Shown here: in pieces, positions 24,498 to 36,477 of the stretch
Position numbering within the stretch: the stretch's first letter is position 1
Layout of the letters: each line of letters begins with the position of its first letter
Origin: Saururus chinensis
Lineage: Eukaryota > Streptophyta > Magnoliopsida > Piperales > Saururaceae
Assembly (NCBI GenBank): GCA_035235625.1
Contig: CP141140.1
Span: 25,068,685-25,132,684 of the forward strand
Direction of reading: 5' to 3'
DNA: 64,000 bases
Made by a program: the position numbers and the translations under genes
The notes under the pieces: model-generated
What the model was told of the DNA's origin: nothing
The model's input: only the letters and a program-made list of their open reading frames with translations
Database searches by the model: none

Positions 24498-25376
24498 TCA
24501 AATGCACAATGAGCTAATAAGACCCATACAATCCACATGACTCTTAAACAGAGAAGGGGGTAAACCCTTAGTCATTGGATCAACAACCATAAGCTCAGTA
24601 CATATATGCTCAATAACAATTGTCTCTACTTTAACACGATCCCAAACAACAAGATAATTGATGTCAATGTGCTTACTCCAACTTCCACTCTTGTTGTTCT
24701 TCGTGAAGAACATCTTTAATGACATAATTATAGAATATAAAATAGTAAGCCCTGTAATAAAGTTTATCAGCCAAGTAGCATGTGACGTGCTCTCATAACA
24801 AGCAACAAACTCTCCCTCCATAGTCGACGATGTTGTAAGGGGCTTGATACTTTTCCAAGAGATAGCACCACCTGCTAAAAGGAAAATATAACCTGATGTC
24901 AACTTTTTTGAGTCAACACAACCAGCAAAGCCTACATCTTTGTATCCAACCAGCTCCAAATGATCAAAATGTCTGTATGTAAGCATATAATCCTTCATTC
25001 CTTGTAGATACCTCATAATCTTCTTTGCAGCTCTCCAATTATCCAACCCTGGATTTTTCTAGTATCTACCCAGCATTCCCATAGCAAAGGCAATATCAGG
25101 ACTTATGTAGACCTCTAAGTACATTATACTACCAACTGCCGATGCATAAGGAATTTCTTTCATGCTTTCCAACTCTAAAGAATTCTTTAGACATTGGAAC
25201 AAGCCAAATTTGTCACCCTTCACAATAGGAGCTGCACTAGGTGAGCAGTTTTCCATGTTAAATCGTTTCATAACTTTATTGATGTAGGCCTGTTGAGACA
25301 ACTCAATGATCCTACTAGATCTATCATGATAGATCTCAATCCATATGACATAGGATGTCTCTCCTAAATCTTTCAT
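24498..25376 (-). pseudogene. Copia reverse transcriptase C-terminus and RNase H
   Basis: Two frames, separated by a break near 25047-25058, give the copia order. RT-end sequence (MKDLGETSYVIWIEIYHDR, then SQQAYINKVMKRFNM and PYASAVGSIMYL...PDIAF) comes first. RNase H follows (AAKKIMRYLQGMKDYMLTY, GCVDSKKLTSGYIFLLAGG, AISWKS, ending MTKGLPPSLFKSHV). RNase H keeps the D of GYKDVGFAGC and the E of STMEGEFVA, but frame breaks and stops make it non-functional. It lies just upstream of the 3' LTR, as expected. Confidence 0.92.
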
Positions 25377-26802
25377 GTCAAAGTTTTGAGAAAGAAACTA
25401 CTTAGTCTCATGCAACATCCCTAAATCACTGCTTGCAAATAGAATGTCATCAATATACAAGACCAAAAACATATAACGGCTCCCACTAACCTTCAAGTAT
25501 ATGCATTAGTCAACAATGTTCTCCTTAAAACCAAATGAAGTAAAAAAATCGTTGAACATCAAATACCAGTATTGAGAGGCCTGTTTCAGTCCATACATTG
25601 ACTTCTTGAGTCTATAAACTAGATGACTTCCTTTTATCTAAGGTGAATCCTTCAAGCTGAGTCATATACACCTCCTCCTCAAGATCCGCATTCAAGAATG
25701 TCATCTTGACATCCATCTGATGTAACTCTAAGTCAAAATGAGCTACAAGGGCCAAAATAACTCTAATTGAATCCTTCGTAGAGATTGGAGAAAGGGTTTC
25801 ATTATAGTCAATATCATCTTTCTAAAGAAAACCTTTGTCTACAAGTTGGGCTTTATATTTGTTAATGTTACCGGATAGATCTAATTTAGTCTTATAGACT
25901 CATTTGCAGCCAAGAGTCCTGACGCCCTACAATAACTCTATGAGATCCCAGACTTGATTATCAGCCATAGATTTCATCTCATCCTGCATGACATTATGTC
26001 ATTTAATAGAGTTATCTCCAAACATGGCCTATGAATATGTAATAGGATCTTGAATGAGTCCAACATTCTTGTCAGACTCCTGGAGGTATACAACATAGTC
26101 AGAAGGGAGTGTAGGTTTCCTTACTCTTGAGAACCTTTGAAGTTCTATTTGATCAATAGGTAGAGGTGTCTGTATAATAGGAACTTCAGTGACTTGTTCC
26201 TGAGACGATGGTAGAGGGATAATAGGCTGTTTTGGAATCACCATAGGCGATATAGCATCTAATCCTCCACCAGATGTGGGTATAACAATTGGAACCCGTA
26301 TTTCCTCAAATACAATGTATTTTGGAGAAATACTCCCACTGAAGTTGCCCTCCTCAAGAAAATGTACATTTAGTGCTTCACTTATAACCCTTAGACCTTT
26401 CTGCATAGCCAATAGAAAATCCACTAACAGTCTTACGGTCAAGCTTCTTCTCAAGTGGATTGTACACCCTAACCTCAACAGGACAACCCCAGATCTGTAC
26501 AAGATCTAAACCAGGTTTTCATCTATTTCATAGCTCAAAGGGCATTTTTGGAAGGGCTTTAGATGGAACTTGATTTAAAATGTACACGACTATCTTTAAG
26601 GCTTCACTCGACATATTGAGAGGAAGAGATGAGTTATTGATCATACTCCTCACCATATCCATCAAAGTGTGGTTCCTTCTTTCAGCAACACTATTTTGTT
26701 GTGATGTGCCTGGTACTATGTATTATGCAACAATACCATGTTCCTTCAGGAACTGCGCAAATGGTCCAAGTTTTTATCAACTCTTTGTGTACCTACCATA
26801 GG
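25377..26802 (-). pseudogene. Copia integrase C-terminus and RT N-terminus, decayed
   Basis: The 3'-most part (26510-26802, minus) reads HGIVA, QQNSVAERRNHTLMDMVRSM and VPSKALPKMPFEL: the integrase C-terminal core and linker. 26029-26502 continues with NPLEKKLDRKTVSGF-like sequence, then a linker with SRVRKPTLPSDYVVYLQESD, the usual integrase-to-RT junction. 25377-26028 is RT palm sequence broken by stops. The fragment ends abruptly at about 26810, where another LTR begins. Confidence 0.85.
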
Positions 26803-26810
26803 ATTCTCTT

Positions 26811-28052
26811 CCTCTATCTGTGTGATTGTGACACTATTATGCAGGTTTATGAGATATGAATGCATGATCTGAATTATGTGACGAAGACATTATTATGCAA
26901 TTTTATGAGATATGAATTCATGATCCAAATAGTGTGATTGAGATACTATTATGTAGATTTATGTGATATGAATACATAATCTAAATAGTGTGATTGAGAC
27001 ACTATTATGCAGGGTTATGAGATATGAATGCATGATCTGAATTGTGTGATGGAGGCACTATTATGCAATTTTACAATATACGATTGCAAGATCTGAATGG
27101 TGTGAATGAGACACTATTTTGCAAGTTTTATGTGATATGAATGCATAATCTAAATGGTGTGAATGAGACACTATTTTGCAAGTTTTATGTGATATGAATG
27201 CATAATCTAAATAGTGTGAATGAGACACTATTTTGCAGGTTTTAAGTGATATGGTCGCATGATCAGAAAGTGTATGAAAGACACCTCTCATGCAATTTAT
27301 GCATGATATTATACTTGATTTTGAATGAAAGAGGATCATTACTTATGCAGGATGGATGTTAAGTTATAACTTGATCATTTATGCCTTGACTTTGATAGGT
27401 GTGTCATATGCATGCTAGCTTTTTATGTTAATGGATAAATAGGGGCTTAGCAAGGGAATGATCAGAAAAGGGTATACCATATTAATTATGAATCTGAATT
27501 GCTATATTGTCATGCCGTGATGATTTTCTTATTATTGTCATTGTATTCAAACCTTACTGAGTTTTACTCACCCCACTTTCTGTCTATTTTGGGGCTGCAT
27601 GGTGTGACGTATAGATGCGCAGGACCCTCTTTATGAGGAATGGTCAGGGAGAGCATGGGATTAGGCATGGATGGCTCTAGACTTTGTTATATTTTTCTGA
27701 TTACTTTGTTATGACGATAGAACATCATGTATGGTGGTTTTCATTTCAGACTTGTGTATATATTATGTTTTTAGATTTGTTTGAGACCTTGATTCGAGCC
27801 ATGTGTTGGCTCAGAATTCTAAGTATGTGGGTATAAGACATATAAACTAGTTCAGAGTTAATGTCCTCTTTTGTTCTACTTATCACTCTTACTCAAAGGT
27901 CATGTAGTATGTAACTCCTCTAGTTAAACCACCCGTATGAGGGGTTAAGTCTTCCGCTATATGTTAATCTCTTTCCATTCTATCACCCCCACGCGCTTGA
28001 CCAGCCCTTGGACCGGGTTCGGCTCGGGTCGAGCGGTGCTAGGGCGTAACAC
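26811..28052 (+). mobile_element. Family A LTR fragment inside the copia element
   Basis: Homologous to 6360-7131 plus 11875-12097, including about six 59-bp tandem units (26830-27290), the TTACTGAGTTTTACTCACCCC motif, GGGGCTGCATGGTGTGACG and the terminal GGGCGTAACA. The left edge joins copia integrase and the right edge joins the copia leader, so this fragment replaces more than 2 kb of copia sequence. It has no insert at AAGTATGTGGG (27821-27831), the position of the 4.7-kb solo LTR in the other copy. Confidence 0.88.
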
Positions 28053-28337
28053 CAGATCCAAGTCGCAATAAGACGACGGTCCTGGCTAGCTCTTGACGGA
28101 TCGTATGGCGATGACTGGAGGCCCACAACAAAAGAAAAAAATGAACTTTACATCCGGACGGACTGTTTACACAACCAGAAAAAAATTGGTAATAGTCCGA
28201 GTCTCTAGCTAGTTGTCCAGTGACCGACGACTATCTTTAGCGATTCCCGCCAAAACCTGCAACCTGCCAGCTGTGAAATCTACTTCGGCCGACAGTCTAC
28301 CGGTCATCATCAAAATTAAGCAAGCCTCAATATCAAT
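28053..28337 (-). other. Copia 5' leader and primer-binding site
   Basis: GC-richer sequence between the family A fragment and the 5' LTR. The last 18 bases hold the decayed PBS. No gag ORF is discernible. Confidence 0.65.
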
Positions 28338-28730
28338 TGATAGAAACTTAATACATACGTTTAGGCATAGATGTAGCAATTAGAACCTTCAATGAAGCTT
28401 AATCATCTTAATGAAGCCTTGTCTCTGCTAATCCTCTTCAGAATCACACAATAATTATCTAGTTAATTTAGAACTTGACTAAGAATAATCTTGCTTAAGG
28501 CACCAAATTAGGATGGTTAATTATATATTTATAACTAAATCAAGACATCATTGTTAAGAACCCTAGAATCCTGACTGTCTATCCATAAGTTATCCAATGG
28601 TTAGGATTTGCTACTTAAAACTACAACTTAATGGCTATTCAGACTCAAAATCATTACTTAGACAGTTTTAAAAGCCCAAAATAGTATCAATTGAGACAAT
28701 TGGGGTTTTATTACAAAAACAAGCCCTACA
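28338..28730 (-). repeat. 5' LTR of the copia element
   Basis: Begins TGATAGAAAC and ends AAGCCCTACA on the + strand. Homologous to 23641-24037 with many substitutions and small indels. Confidence 0.93.
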
Positions 28731-28735
28731 TAAAG

Positions 28736-29910
28736 ACCAAAGATTCTACTTTTCAATTGATTTGGGATTATGGAGTTTGCTCAAAAAGTTTGATAAAACT
28801 TGCCATAATCTTTTCAGCTATCAGGTTGTGATTACATTCCTATGATTGGAAGGATAATTATCCAAGTTTCTTGGGTGATTCTGTTTGTAGGGATGTGATT
28901 TTTGTTTTCTAAGCATTTTGAAAAAAAGAAATAAACAACAGGATAAAAATTTCTTATGATTGCTAGAGCCTGCAGTGCATTCTAAAATATTGGGAATTAC
29001 AAAAACACATTCAGATGTACATGTGTTTCTCTAGTTAAATTATTTTTCAGGTCCATGACATGCTAAAAACATAGACTCAAGTGGCTCTTCATTGAGTAAA
29101 ATTTGTTGGGCTTTACTTCACCACTTTGGATTGTGAGCTTTTATTGGGCACCCTAACCCCATATTCAATTGGTTTTATTGGCATGAAATGCACACAATAC
29201 TCAACATTTAAATGCAGTAATTTGAACTACCTGATAAAAAAGCCTTCAATTGTAAAATGAAAAACCAAGAAATCCAGAAAGATGCAGATCATGAAATTTG
29301 TGAATTACTTTACATAGACTGTGTATATGAAGCCAATCCAGTGCTAGTCAAGCTGGTTGGATCTCTTCCAGTTGTGGAAGAGGACAGAGGGACGGATCCC
29401 ATTTTCTTAGCGTGTGATAATGCACTAGTCTTTCCTCCATAAATAAAAATAAAAACTAATTATATATCAAATTAAACTTCTCAAAGTAGAGCTTCACCAT
29501 TGTCCTCCAAAAACCACTTTCATAATAATAATTACAACCCAGGCACAAATTCTAGTCATGAGCTGCAAAACTATGATAGTGAAGTCATGTGAAAGTACAG
29601 AATGATAATAATTGTTCTAAGTCGTGTTTTTAATCAGGAAGCAAATATCTACTGTGATTAAACTAACAAGCATTTATCCCCAAAAAAAAATAGCAAGCAC
29701 TTCCACACCCTGAAATAGAAAGATTATATGCTCAAGAATAGAGTGTAATGGCTAGGTTTGTGAGAAGTAACAACGCATGTGATCACCTTTCTTTTAACGA
29801 GCTACAAGTAATTTTATACAAAACAAATATAAAAAACCAGATCATTCTCTAGAAGCACTTGCTGAGAAAATATATACATCCAAAATGAGTTTATAGGACT
29901 AAAAAAATAT
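28736..29910. other. Intergenic sequence, no gene recognised
   Basis: AT-rich. The only ORF of note is 29257-29442 (+, 61 codons, ATG start, with KLVGSLPVVEEDRGTD). It has no recognisable family, and I see no exon context for it. Confidence 0.35.
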
Positions 29911-29918
29911 TTTCACGA

Positions 29919-30044
29919 CGTGAAAAAACATACAGCGAAAGCCTACTTTACCATTTTCAAACCCTTGATGTGTAGTTGAAATGAGTCCTACACATCAAGG
30001 GTTTAAAAATGATGAAATAGACTTTAGACATGCATTTTTTCACG
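29919..30044. repeat. Long stem-loop, 57-bp arms and 12-nt loop
   Basis: 29919-29975 and 29988-30044 are inverted copies of each other. Both contain CGTGAAAAAA, CTA..TT.ATCATTTT-like sequence and AACCCTTGATGTGTAG at the loop side, with about ten mismatches over 57 positions. The loop is TTGAAATGAGTC. It could be a small foldback MITE or an element able to give a hairpin RNA. No target duplication was found. Confidence 0.85.
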
Positions 30045-31735
30045 AATAGCCCTACTATAAGATACATGAATTTTATGGTATAAATTATATATCAACTAGT
30101 TGCTCTAAAAAAGAAAGTAAAAAGACAATGAAGCCGCCTATTGTCAATCATTTATGTCATTTCCATCCCATCAACTCAATTCATGTCATTTCCATCCTAT
30201 CAGCTCCATCCAAAGCTTCTATTACAAAAGACAATGAAGGCCACCGAGTGTTAATGATTCGTGTCTTTGCTCGTTTAGTGGGTACGTATCCTCCTATGGC
30301 TTAGGGCTTGGCACCCTATAAAGAGATTGTTATCCAGACTCTAGCCTCAGGTGAAGCTGCAGCATTGTTAAGGGAGGCAAGTGTTTATGACACTTTGCTA
30401 CTACCGCCCGCAGCTGGCTTGCATTGATGGCATGAGCCCCATGTAAGTTTCTACATGGTCTCCGTGGGGCAGTACCATCAAGGAGATACAAGGGAATTAA
30501 AAAAGAAAAAGAGAGGGAATGAAAATTAAAATGAAGAATTATAATAAAATCTCTTGTTCTTATTATAAGATTGTGATTTGATCCATATATTTTTTATTAA
30601 AAAAAGGAGAATATTCTCCTTTCATTGTAATCCAAAATAGAAAGTATTCAATTGAAACATGAATATGTGACTGAATTGGTCCGCTATGCTAGGGGTTTTG
30701 GCGTGTGTAAATTTTCTTATGAGAGGTAGAAGAAATCTATGGAGCTTGAGAGGCAGTTCTAAAATAGCTTAGAATGTGCAATGCGTTGATATATACTAGA
30801 GTCTATAGTCGCCATCTTAAGAGTCAGGCTGAACTGTCTCATCCAAAATTTTCTTCCCAGGTGAGCTGATAAGTAAAGTAAATGAAACACAATTTTGATT
30901 GCCCAAACCTCTCATTACAAACATTTTCTTGAGTTGTTCCTCAGTAGTTTGAGCGAATGCATAGATTGAAGCTAATTCAAGAGGATGAGAATGAAATGAA
31001 TTTGGTCTTCAATTCCAATTAGATCTCATCTTGTTCACAGTCGGTGGGCTCACCATGAAGAAGAAATTCCTCGTCAGGAAAGAAGGAAGAGACCCATGTG
31101 GACAGCAACCTGCACTAGCACCATCCCACCCCCCATCAGCGTCACTTAAAGTTGTGGGGGGCATCTGTGCCTAAAGTCACACAAAAGAAGGCCAATCATG
31201 TTTAGCATGACTAGCACACATTGCTCCCCCTCCTCTTGTGGGGGTCCAGACATGGAAAACTTCCCTCCTCTGGCCACGCAGCCCCACTTGGCCGACCGGA
31301 AAACAACCCCCTCCAACATTGCCACTTTCGCCGGCCCCACCTCCGACCGCCCATGTCCAGCCCTACCTTTCCATTAATGCCAATCGTTTTCATCCCCTCT
31401 GTCTCATCTATTTGTGATACTACAATTGAGCTTCACTGAGTTGAACGCAAGGCTCTTGAAACCTCAACACAACAATTAATCATGAGCCCAACTTGCTCTT
31501 GTTGGCATTGCATCGAACACTTGCCTCTCAATTGCTAAATGTAAACTTGAAATGGTTCCAGGGGGACAGAAAAAGTTTCTTATTTACCAACTGGGGTGGC
31601 GGTGGCCTGCATTCATGGGTTCCATACAATCTGGTGCTGACATCGCATCAGTCGCTTTATAATTAATTTGGTTTCTCCAGGATTCCATTCATTATAGATG
31701 GTGGCCATTTGAACAAATCATCTTAAATTAATGCT
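30045..31735. other. Intergenic sequence with a coding-like stretch, no gene recognised
   Basis: 30253-30430 on the + strand reads as ordinary protein (RVFARLVGTYPPMA, then GLAPYKEIVIQTLASGEAA) apart from one in-frame TAG after PPMA, and ends at TGA. I do not recognise it, and no splice sites or partner exons are evident. It is possibly a pseudogene fragment. The rest is unassigned. Confidence 0.3.
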
Positions 31736-33000
31736 TGATATACTGACCACCCACCCACAATCCAAAGTGCAGCAGACAAACCCGGGATTTGGAGGACCAT
31801 TTCAGAGATTTGGACGATCAGATTAAGAAACTTAACCAAGATTTCCATTGCCATAAGGCATTGAAAATACCAAGCCACCAGCTACTCAGTTTTTTAAGGA
31901 TAATTTCTCAAAAGTACTTCCCAACTGATGATGTACTACATAGCCAGTCTTCTCATTGGCCTTCCCATTGGTGTGTCATGGCTCACGAGGATAAAGTAAA
32001 AAGAGCTGGGCAGTGATTAAATCATATTTTATTTCAATGTATGGAAAGTGGGAGAAAATCTTGTCCCCTTCATCAGCTCCACTTGGCCAAACACATGGCT
32101 GCAAAATTAATTGGCACTTTTTTGGGAATAGAGAAAGGATTGCATTGGTGTCAGCTCTCCCACCTTGCAAGGAGACCAAGGAACTGAATTTCTTTTCAGC
32201 CACTCAGAAACCAGATTTTCTTCCCTGCGTTATCATCTCATACTGTCCTTCTATGTAGTACATCATCAATGAAGAGAAACCAAATTGAAGAGTTCACTGA
32301 ACCTTTCAAAGACCGGGCCCGACCCTAATAAATGGGGCCCCGTGTTGGGCTTAAATCGGCCCACCCAGTCACAGCCTGGGCCCCAATCGGGGAGGTTAAG
32401 GCCCATAAATTTGGCCCTCGGCCGGGTTCATAGGGGCCGATCGATCGGCCCTACCCGTTAGGCTTTAAGCCTTATGGCATGGTCCATAATGCCCAGGTGG
32501 GGCAGACTTGTCTTTAGAGCTAAAGGTCAGGCTCGAACCCATATGGGCCTCCAAAAGTCGAGGGCAGGTTCAGCCCTTTGCCATCTCTACAAACACCAAC
32601 TTCATATTATTTGCCACTTGGCTTCCATGACACCCTACAATACGGTGATGGCATCTCTACAGAAACTTCAATAGTGGGCTTAGGTTTGTTTTATCTAAGA
32701 GACAGTGGGCATGGAGGAATCATTGGTGTATTTATATTTGATAGATAGGCCAGTCAGCACCCACCATCTAAAGTGCAGGCAACACAGGACTTGGGGAACC
32801 GGATTAAGAGACATGACCAGGATCCCCACTGCCACAAGGCTGGAAAAGATTATTTTGTGCAGACCAATCTTTAGTCTGACCGTTGCCTTGTTTTGTCAGG
32901 AAGAAAAAGCAGAGCATTAGGCAGATAAAACCAACATATTATATGTTAATGCAGGGGAAGTGGGGAAAAATCTTGTTCCCCAGTTCCCTCACCTCACCCA
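31736..33000. repeat. Local direct duplication flanking a GC-rich insert
   Basis: 31736-32090 and 32740-33000 are diverged copies. Both contain GATA, then ACC.ACCATC/CAATC.AAAGTGCAG, GGATTAAGA.AC.T.ACCA and CATTGCCA.AAGGC, and later GGGAAAATCTTGT.CCC. Between them, 32310-32590 is GGGCCC-rich sequence (GGGCCCGACCC, CCGATCGATCGGCCC), probably a short DNA element. No coding sequence is recognised. Confidence 0.6.
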
Positions 33001-34199
33001 AAATTGGTTCTATCATATGCCTAGGTTCCAGCTGCTTCACAAGGTTTAGGTGTGCCTAATTATTGGATTTTGCAAGTTCCAACTATAAAATTCTCCTAAT
33101 AGAATGTTAATTCTATGTTTGTAATGTGCCCTGATTGTACGTTCATCTTACATATGTGGGTTCGTCTCGTAGACAAACAAACACGAGTGATGTTATACTA
33201 ACATTAATTCATCATCGAGATACTTCTCTCTTTGGTTTGTTTAATGCAATCTTCAATTATCAAAATAATTCATCCACGAGAAGGTTTGAAACTATTAATT
33301 GATAGCCTATATTTATTATTATTGATGGCTATGATTCAAAAATTTTTGCCCATGGGATTTTTGTAAATGAATGCCTATGTATTTAGCAAATTTTTAACAA
33401 GCATAAGCATGACATTGTTCTATAAAATCCATGTCAAGAATCATAAAATCTACAGTAAAGAAAATACGATGATGATCCTATAGCCTAATTCAATTAGTTA
33501 ATCCTACCACAATCATGAGACGATTTTTTAATAAGCCTGATTTCAAGAGAGCTTTCAAGATGAGGTGGGGTGTCTGATCTTTCTCTTCACCTCCCTGTGG
33601 CAGGGAAGATTCTCCTTTGGTAGACAAGGTCACCAGAGGTTGCATCTTGGTGGTCCACCCTGCATGTACAAGGAGGGATTGATTAATTAATGCAAAGCCC
33701 CGTAGATTTATCTCATAAACAGTATCCCTTACCTTTGGAATTTTTCTTGGGATGGACCTACTGGATTATGTACAACCTTTAGTATGTTAAGTTCATAGAG
33801 CTGATCAATTTAATGCAAACATTATATATTATCCCATAAATCTAAAATTTCCTTTTTTAAGTTGTGGCCTCCCTTTAAATTTTGTATTATTCATTCTACC
33901 CAACTTAATATATTTTCCAAAGGCCATACTCAAGAAAGCCCTCCTCCACACTATAACGCTGACCTTTCATCAATGCAAATGCATGAATGAGGTAAGGTGG
34001 ATCAAGTATACACAAAAACCATGAGCTCCTATTATTGAGGGAAATTACTGTCCTAGTGCACCAAGAGGAGGAGAAAGGGGGTGGGAAAGGATGAAGGTGA
34101 AGGGTGGCTTGCTACAATGGTAAACACCCTCAATAGAGGAGAGGGTGGTGTTTTGAGCGTTAAGCCAACCAATCCCACAAGGTTCATCTTGTTTTGTTA
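33001..34199. other. AT-rich intergenic sequence, nothing recognised
   Basis: No convincing ORF. From about 34085 (GGTGGCTTGCTACAATGGTAAAC) the sequence becomes homologous to the paralogous block beginning at 39355. Confidence 0.5.
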
Positions 34200-34320
34200 T
34201 TGATTTTCATTTCCAACACTGAAAAAGGCATTGACACAATGCTAGATTGTGGAAAGGACTCTTTACAACGAGTTGTAGATTACTTTTTTCGTGTTTTCTT
34301 TAGCTCTGCCCCATGTTTAC

Positions 34321-34523
34321 TATTAAAGCAACCTCCTCCATTGCCACCATGGCAATCCTAGACTCCCCTTTATTTGTAATCACCACCATTCATGTGTCAC
34401 AATACTTTCTCTCTTTAGAAATACACTCTTATATCTTTTGTGTATTCCCCAATGGGAAACACTTATTTGTATCTATAAACAACTATATTTTGTAAATGAA
34501 ATACTATCTTTTGTCTGTTTACA
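34321..34523 (+). repeat. 5' LTR of the short copia element
   Basis: 203 bp from TATTAAAGCAACC to TCTGTTTACA. It contains CTATAAACA (TATA-like, near 34470) and lies next to the PBS. Confidence 0.93.
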
Positions 34524-34829
34524 TGGTATCAAAGCTCTTCTGCCTAATGGCTTGATCCCTTTCCGTTTCCCATTTCCTGTTCGCCGGTAAGCCCTCCCGT
34601 CCGACGAACTCTCCAGCGCCCTCCCTCGAAGGCCGCCGCCCTTATCCATTAACTGGTTTTCCCTCTCGCCGGCCAACCTCCTTCCCCTTGTCCTGTGCTC
34701 TTCCCGTCACCAGCCTCCCCCTTACTATCAGCCCTGCTCGTCGGTCTCCCTTCCTGCCGAAAGCTTCCCCTCGCTCTGCCCACCGGCCTCCTGCTCCATT
34801 CGCATCTACTCCAATCCAGTGCCACCTAG

Positions 34830-35260
34830 CCTTGCTCTGCTCTAGCACCACCCCATCCCGATCTACTTTGATCCCATCCAGATCCATCCGGATTTGACCA
34901 ATCCAGCTCCGCCAGTCCAGCTCTACTCCGATCTGGCGCCGCCCCGTCCACATCTGCTCCAATCCAGCACCCTTGCCCAAATCTGCTCCAATCCCGTCCA
35001 GATCTGACTAAACCAATGCCACCCCATCCAGATCTGACCGATCCGGTGCCGCCCTGTCCAAATTTGACCACTCCAGCGCCTCCCCGTTCACATCTACTCC
35101 GATCCGGCACCCCCCGCCCAGATCCGCTTCGCTCCAATCCAAATCTAACTGATCCAGCGCCACCCCATCCCGATCTGCTCCAATCTAGTGCTGCCCAGTC
35201 TCAATCTGCCCTGGTCTGGCACCACCCAGTCCAGCTTCACTCCGTCACAATGCCCACCAT
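34830..35260 (+). repeat. Degenerate Pro-codon-rich minisatellite in the copia leader
   Basis: Roughly a dozen irregular units of about 30-40 bp, built from CCGATCTGCTCCAATCC, AGCGCCACCCC and GTCCAGATCTGAC. It lies between the PBS and the gag start. Its frames read as Pro/Ser-rich peptides but are not open throughout. Confidence 0.75.
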
Positions 35261-35378
35261 TCCGGCCCCAGCCCAGATCACCCCTTCCAGCCCATGCCCA
35301 TTCCAGCAAGCCTCCTTCTTTTCCAGCCACCCAATCTGCCCTCCCCCCCCTCTGCACAACTTCTCATGATCCCAACTT

Positions 35379-35990
35379 ATGGCCTCTCCTACCCACTCCA
35401 TGACCACATCCGGTCTCACCCTGGGCTCTCCCTCTTCCCTACCCTCCTCTACGACACTCGATGACCTCTTCGCTCCCGTGCCGACGGTGGTTCGCTTCCT
35501 CATCTCTCACCTCCCTCAACTTGTCACCGTACGTTGTGACTCCAACACCTTCCTCATTTGGCGGATTCAAGTTTGTGACCTCCTTGAGGGTTACGGTGTC
35601 ATGGGCTTTCTTGATGGCTCCACCCCCTGCCTCGCCACTGGCTACCTTACTGCCCACCCTACCGCTGCCCAATGGCTCTACATTGATTGAGTACTTCTTA
35701 CTGCCATTTGTGCCACAATCTCCCCTTCCTTGCTCAGCTACTTCATTGGCCTTGAGTCTGTCGCTGGCCTTTGGACCACAACCGAAAATCGCTTCCTCTC
35801 TACCTCCCCAGCTCACATCCTCAATGTGAAAGAACTTCTTGCCGCACACGTCCAAGGCGATGGCACTATGACCGCATATCTTGATGACCTAAAGCCTATG
35901 CGGATCAACTCGCCGCTGTTGGGGCTCCCATCTCAAACCTTGACCTCTTTCATAAGACCTTAAACGGTCTCTCCGGCGCGTACTTCATCT
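35379..35990 (+). pseudogene. Copia gag remnant
   Basis: The frame from 35379 includes FLISHLPQLVTVRCDSNTF, LIWRIQVCDLLEGYGVMGF and LDGSTPC. This is the N-terminal gag (UBN2-type) pattern in which a substrate-like V-x-L-D-S-N-N-F/YLLW block precedes L-x-x-Y-x-L-x-G. The frame is interrupted at 35690 and continues in other frames to about 35990 (VAHVQGDGTMTAYLDDLK). Several frameshifts make it non-functional. Confidence 0.85.
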
Positions 35991-36477
35991 TCTCCGCCAC
36001 CCTCCGTGCTCGCGGTGTTACCATTCTCCTCCCGGAGCTTTGGAAGCTTCTCCTTGCCGAAGAAGTCACTCTCTCTCGCGCCCCTGCCACCCCCACCGTA
36101 GGCCTACCCCCGACGACGGCCTTCACTGCCCTCCACTCATGGCATCCCTCTCCTCCACCTCCCTATGGGCTACCTCCTACCTCTCCTTATGGCATCCCGC
36201 CTGCTCCCCTTAGTGGCCTGGCTACTGCCCCCCTTGCTGGGGGCTCGGCCCTTGCACTTGCTGACCCATATGGGGGAGGGGCTGCCTGGGGCCTTCTCCC
36301 CACCCCTGCTAGCCGTAAGGCACCCGGCCCACGCGGTGGTTGTCCTTGTGGACGTTGGCACTCCGGTCCTCGTAGTCACAGTCCCCACCCCCTTGTCAGA
36401 TTTGCGGTGGGACCAACCACTCTGCCAGAACGTGCTGGGAGCGCTATTCCAACCTTGGGGGCTCGTCCTCCGGTGCT

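Larger units (their letters stand above)
23641..28730 (-). mobile_element. Ty1/copia LTR retrotransposon, rearranged
   Basis: Two LTRs in the same orientation (23641-24037, 397 bp; 28338-28730, 393 bp) bound the element. The polypurine tract (AAGTGGGAGAA on the minus strand) abuts the 3' LTR at 24038. A decayed primer-binding site abuts the 5' LTR at about 28320-28337 (minus-strand TGATATTGAGGC, compared with initiator-Met tRNA TGGTATCAGAGC). Flanks TGAAG (23636-23640) and TAAAG (28731-28735) match at four of five bases. Integrase end, RT and RNase H are recognisable on the minus strand at 24498-26802. Gag, protease and most of integrase are absent, replaced by a fragment of another LTR family (26811-28052). 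The LTRs differ at many positions, so the insertion is old and immobile. Confidence 0.92.

Noticed and set aside
34688..35503. ORFs on both strands in the copia leader
   Set aside because: Composition artefacts of the repetitive leader. The + frames are broken and the - frames oppose the element.
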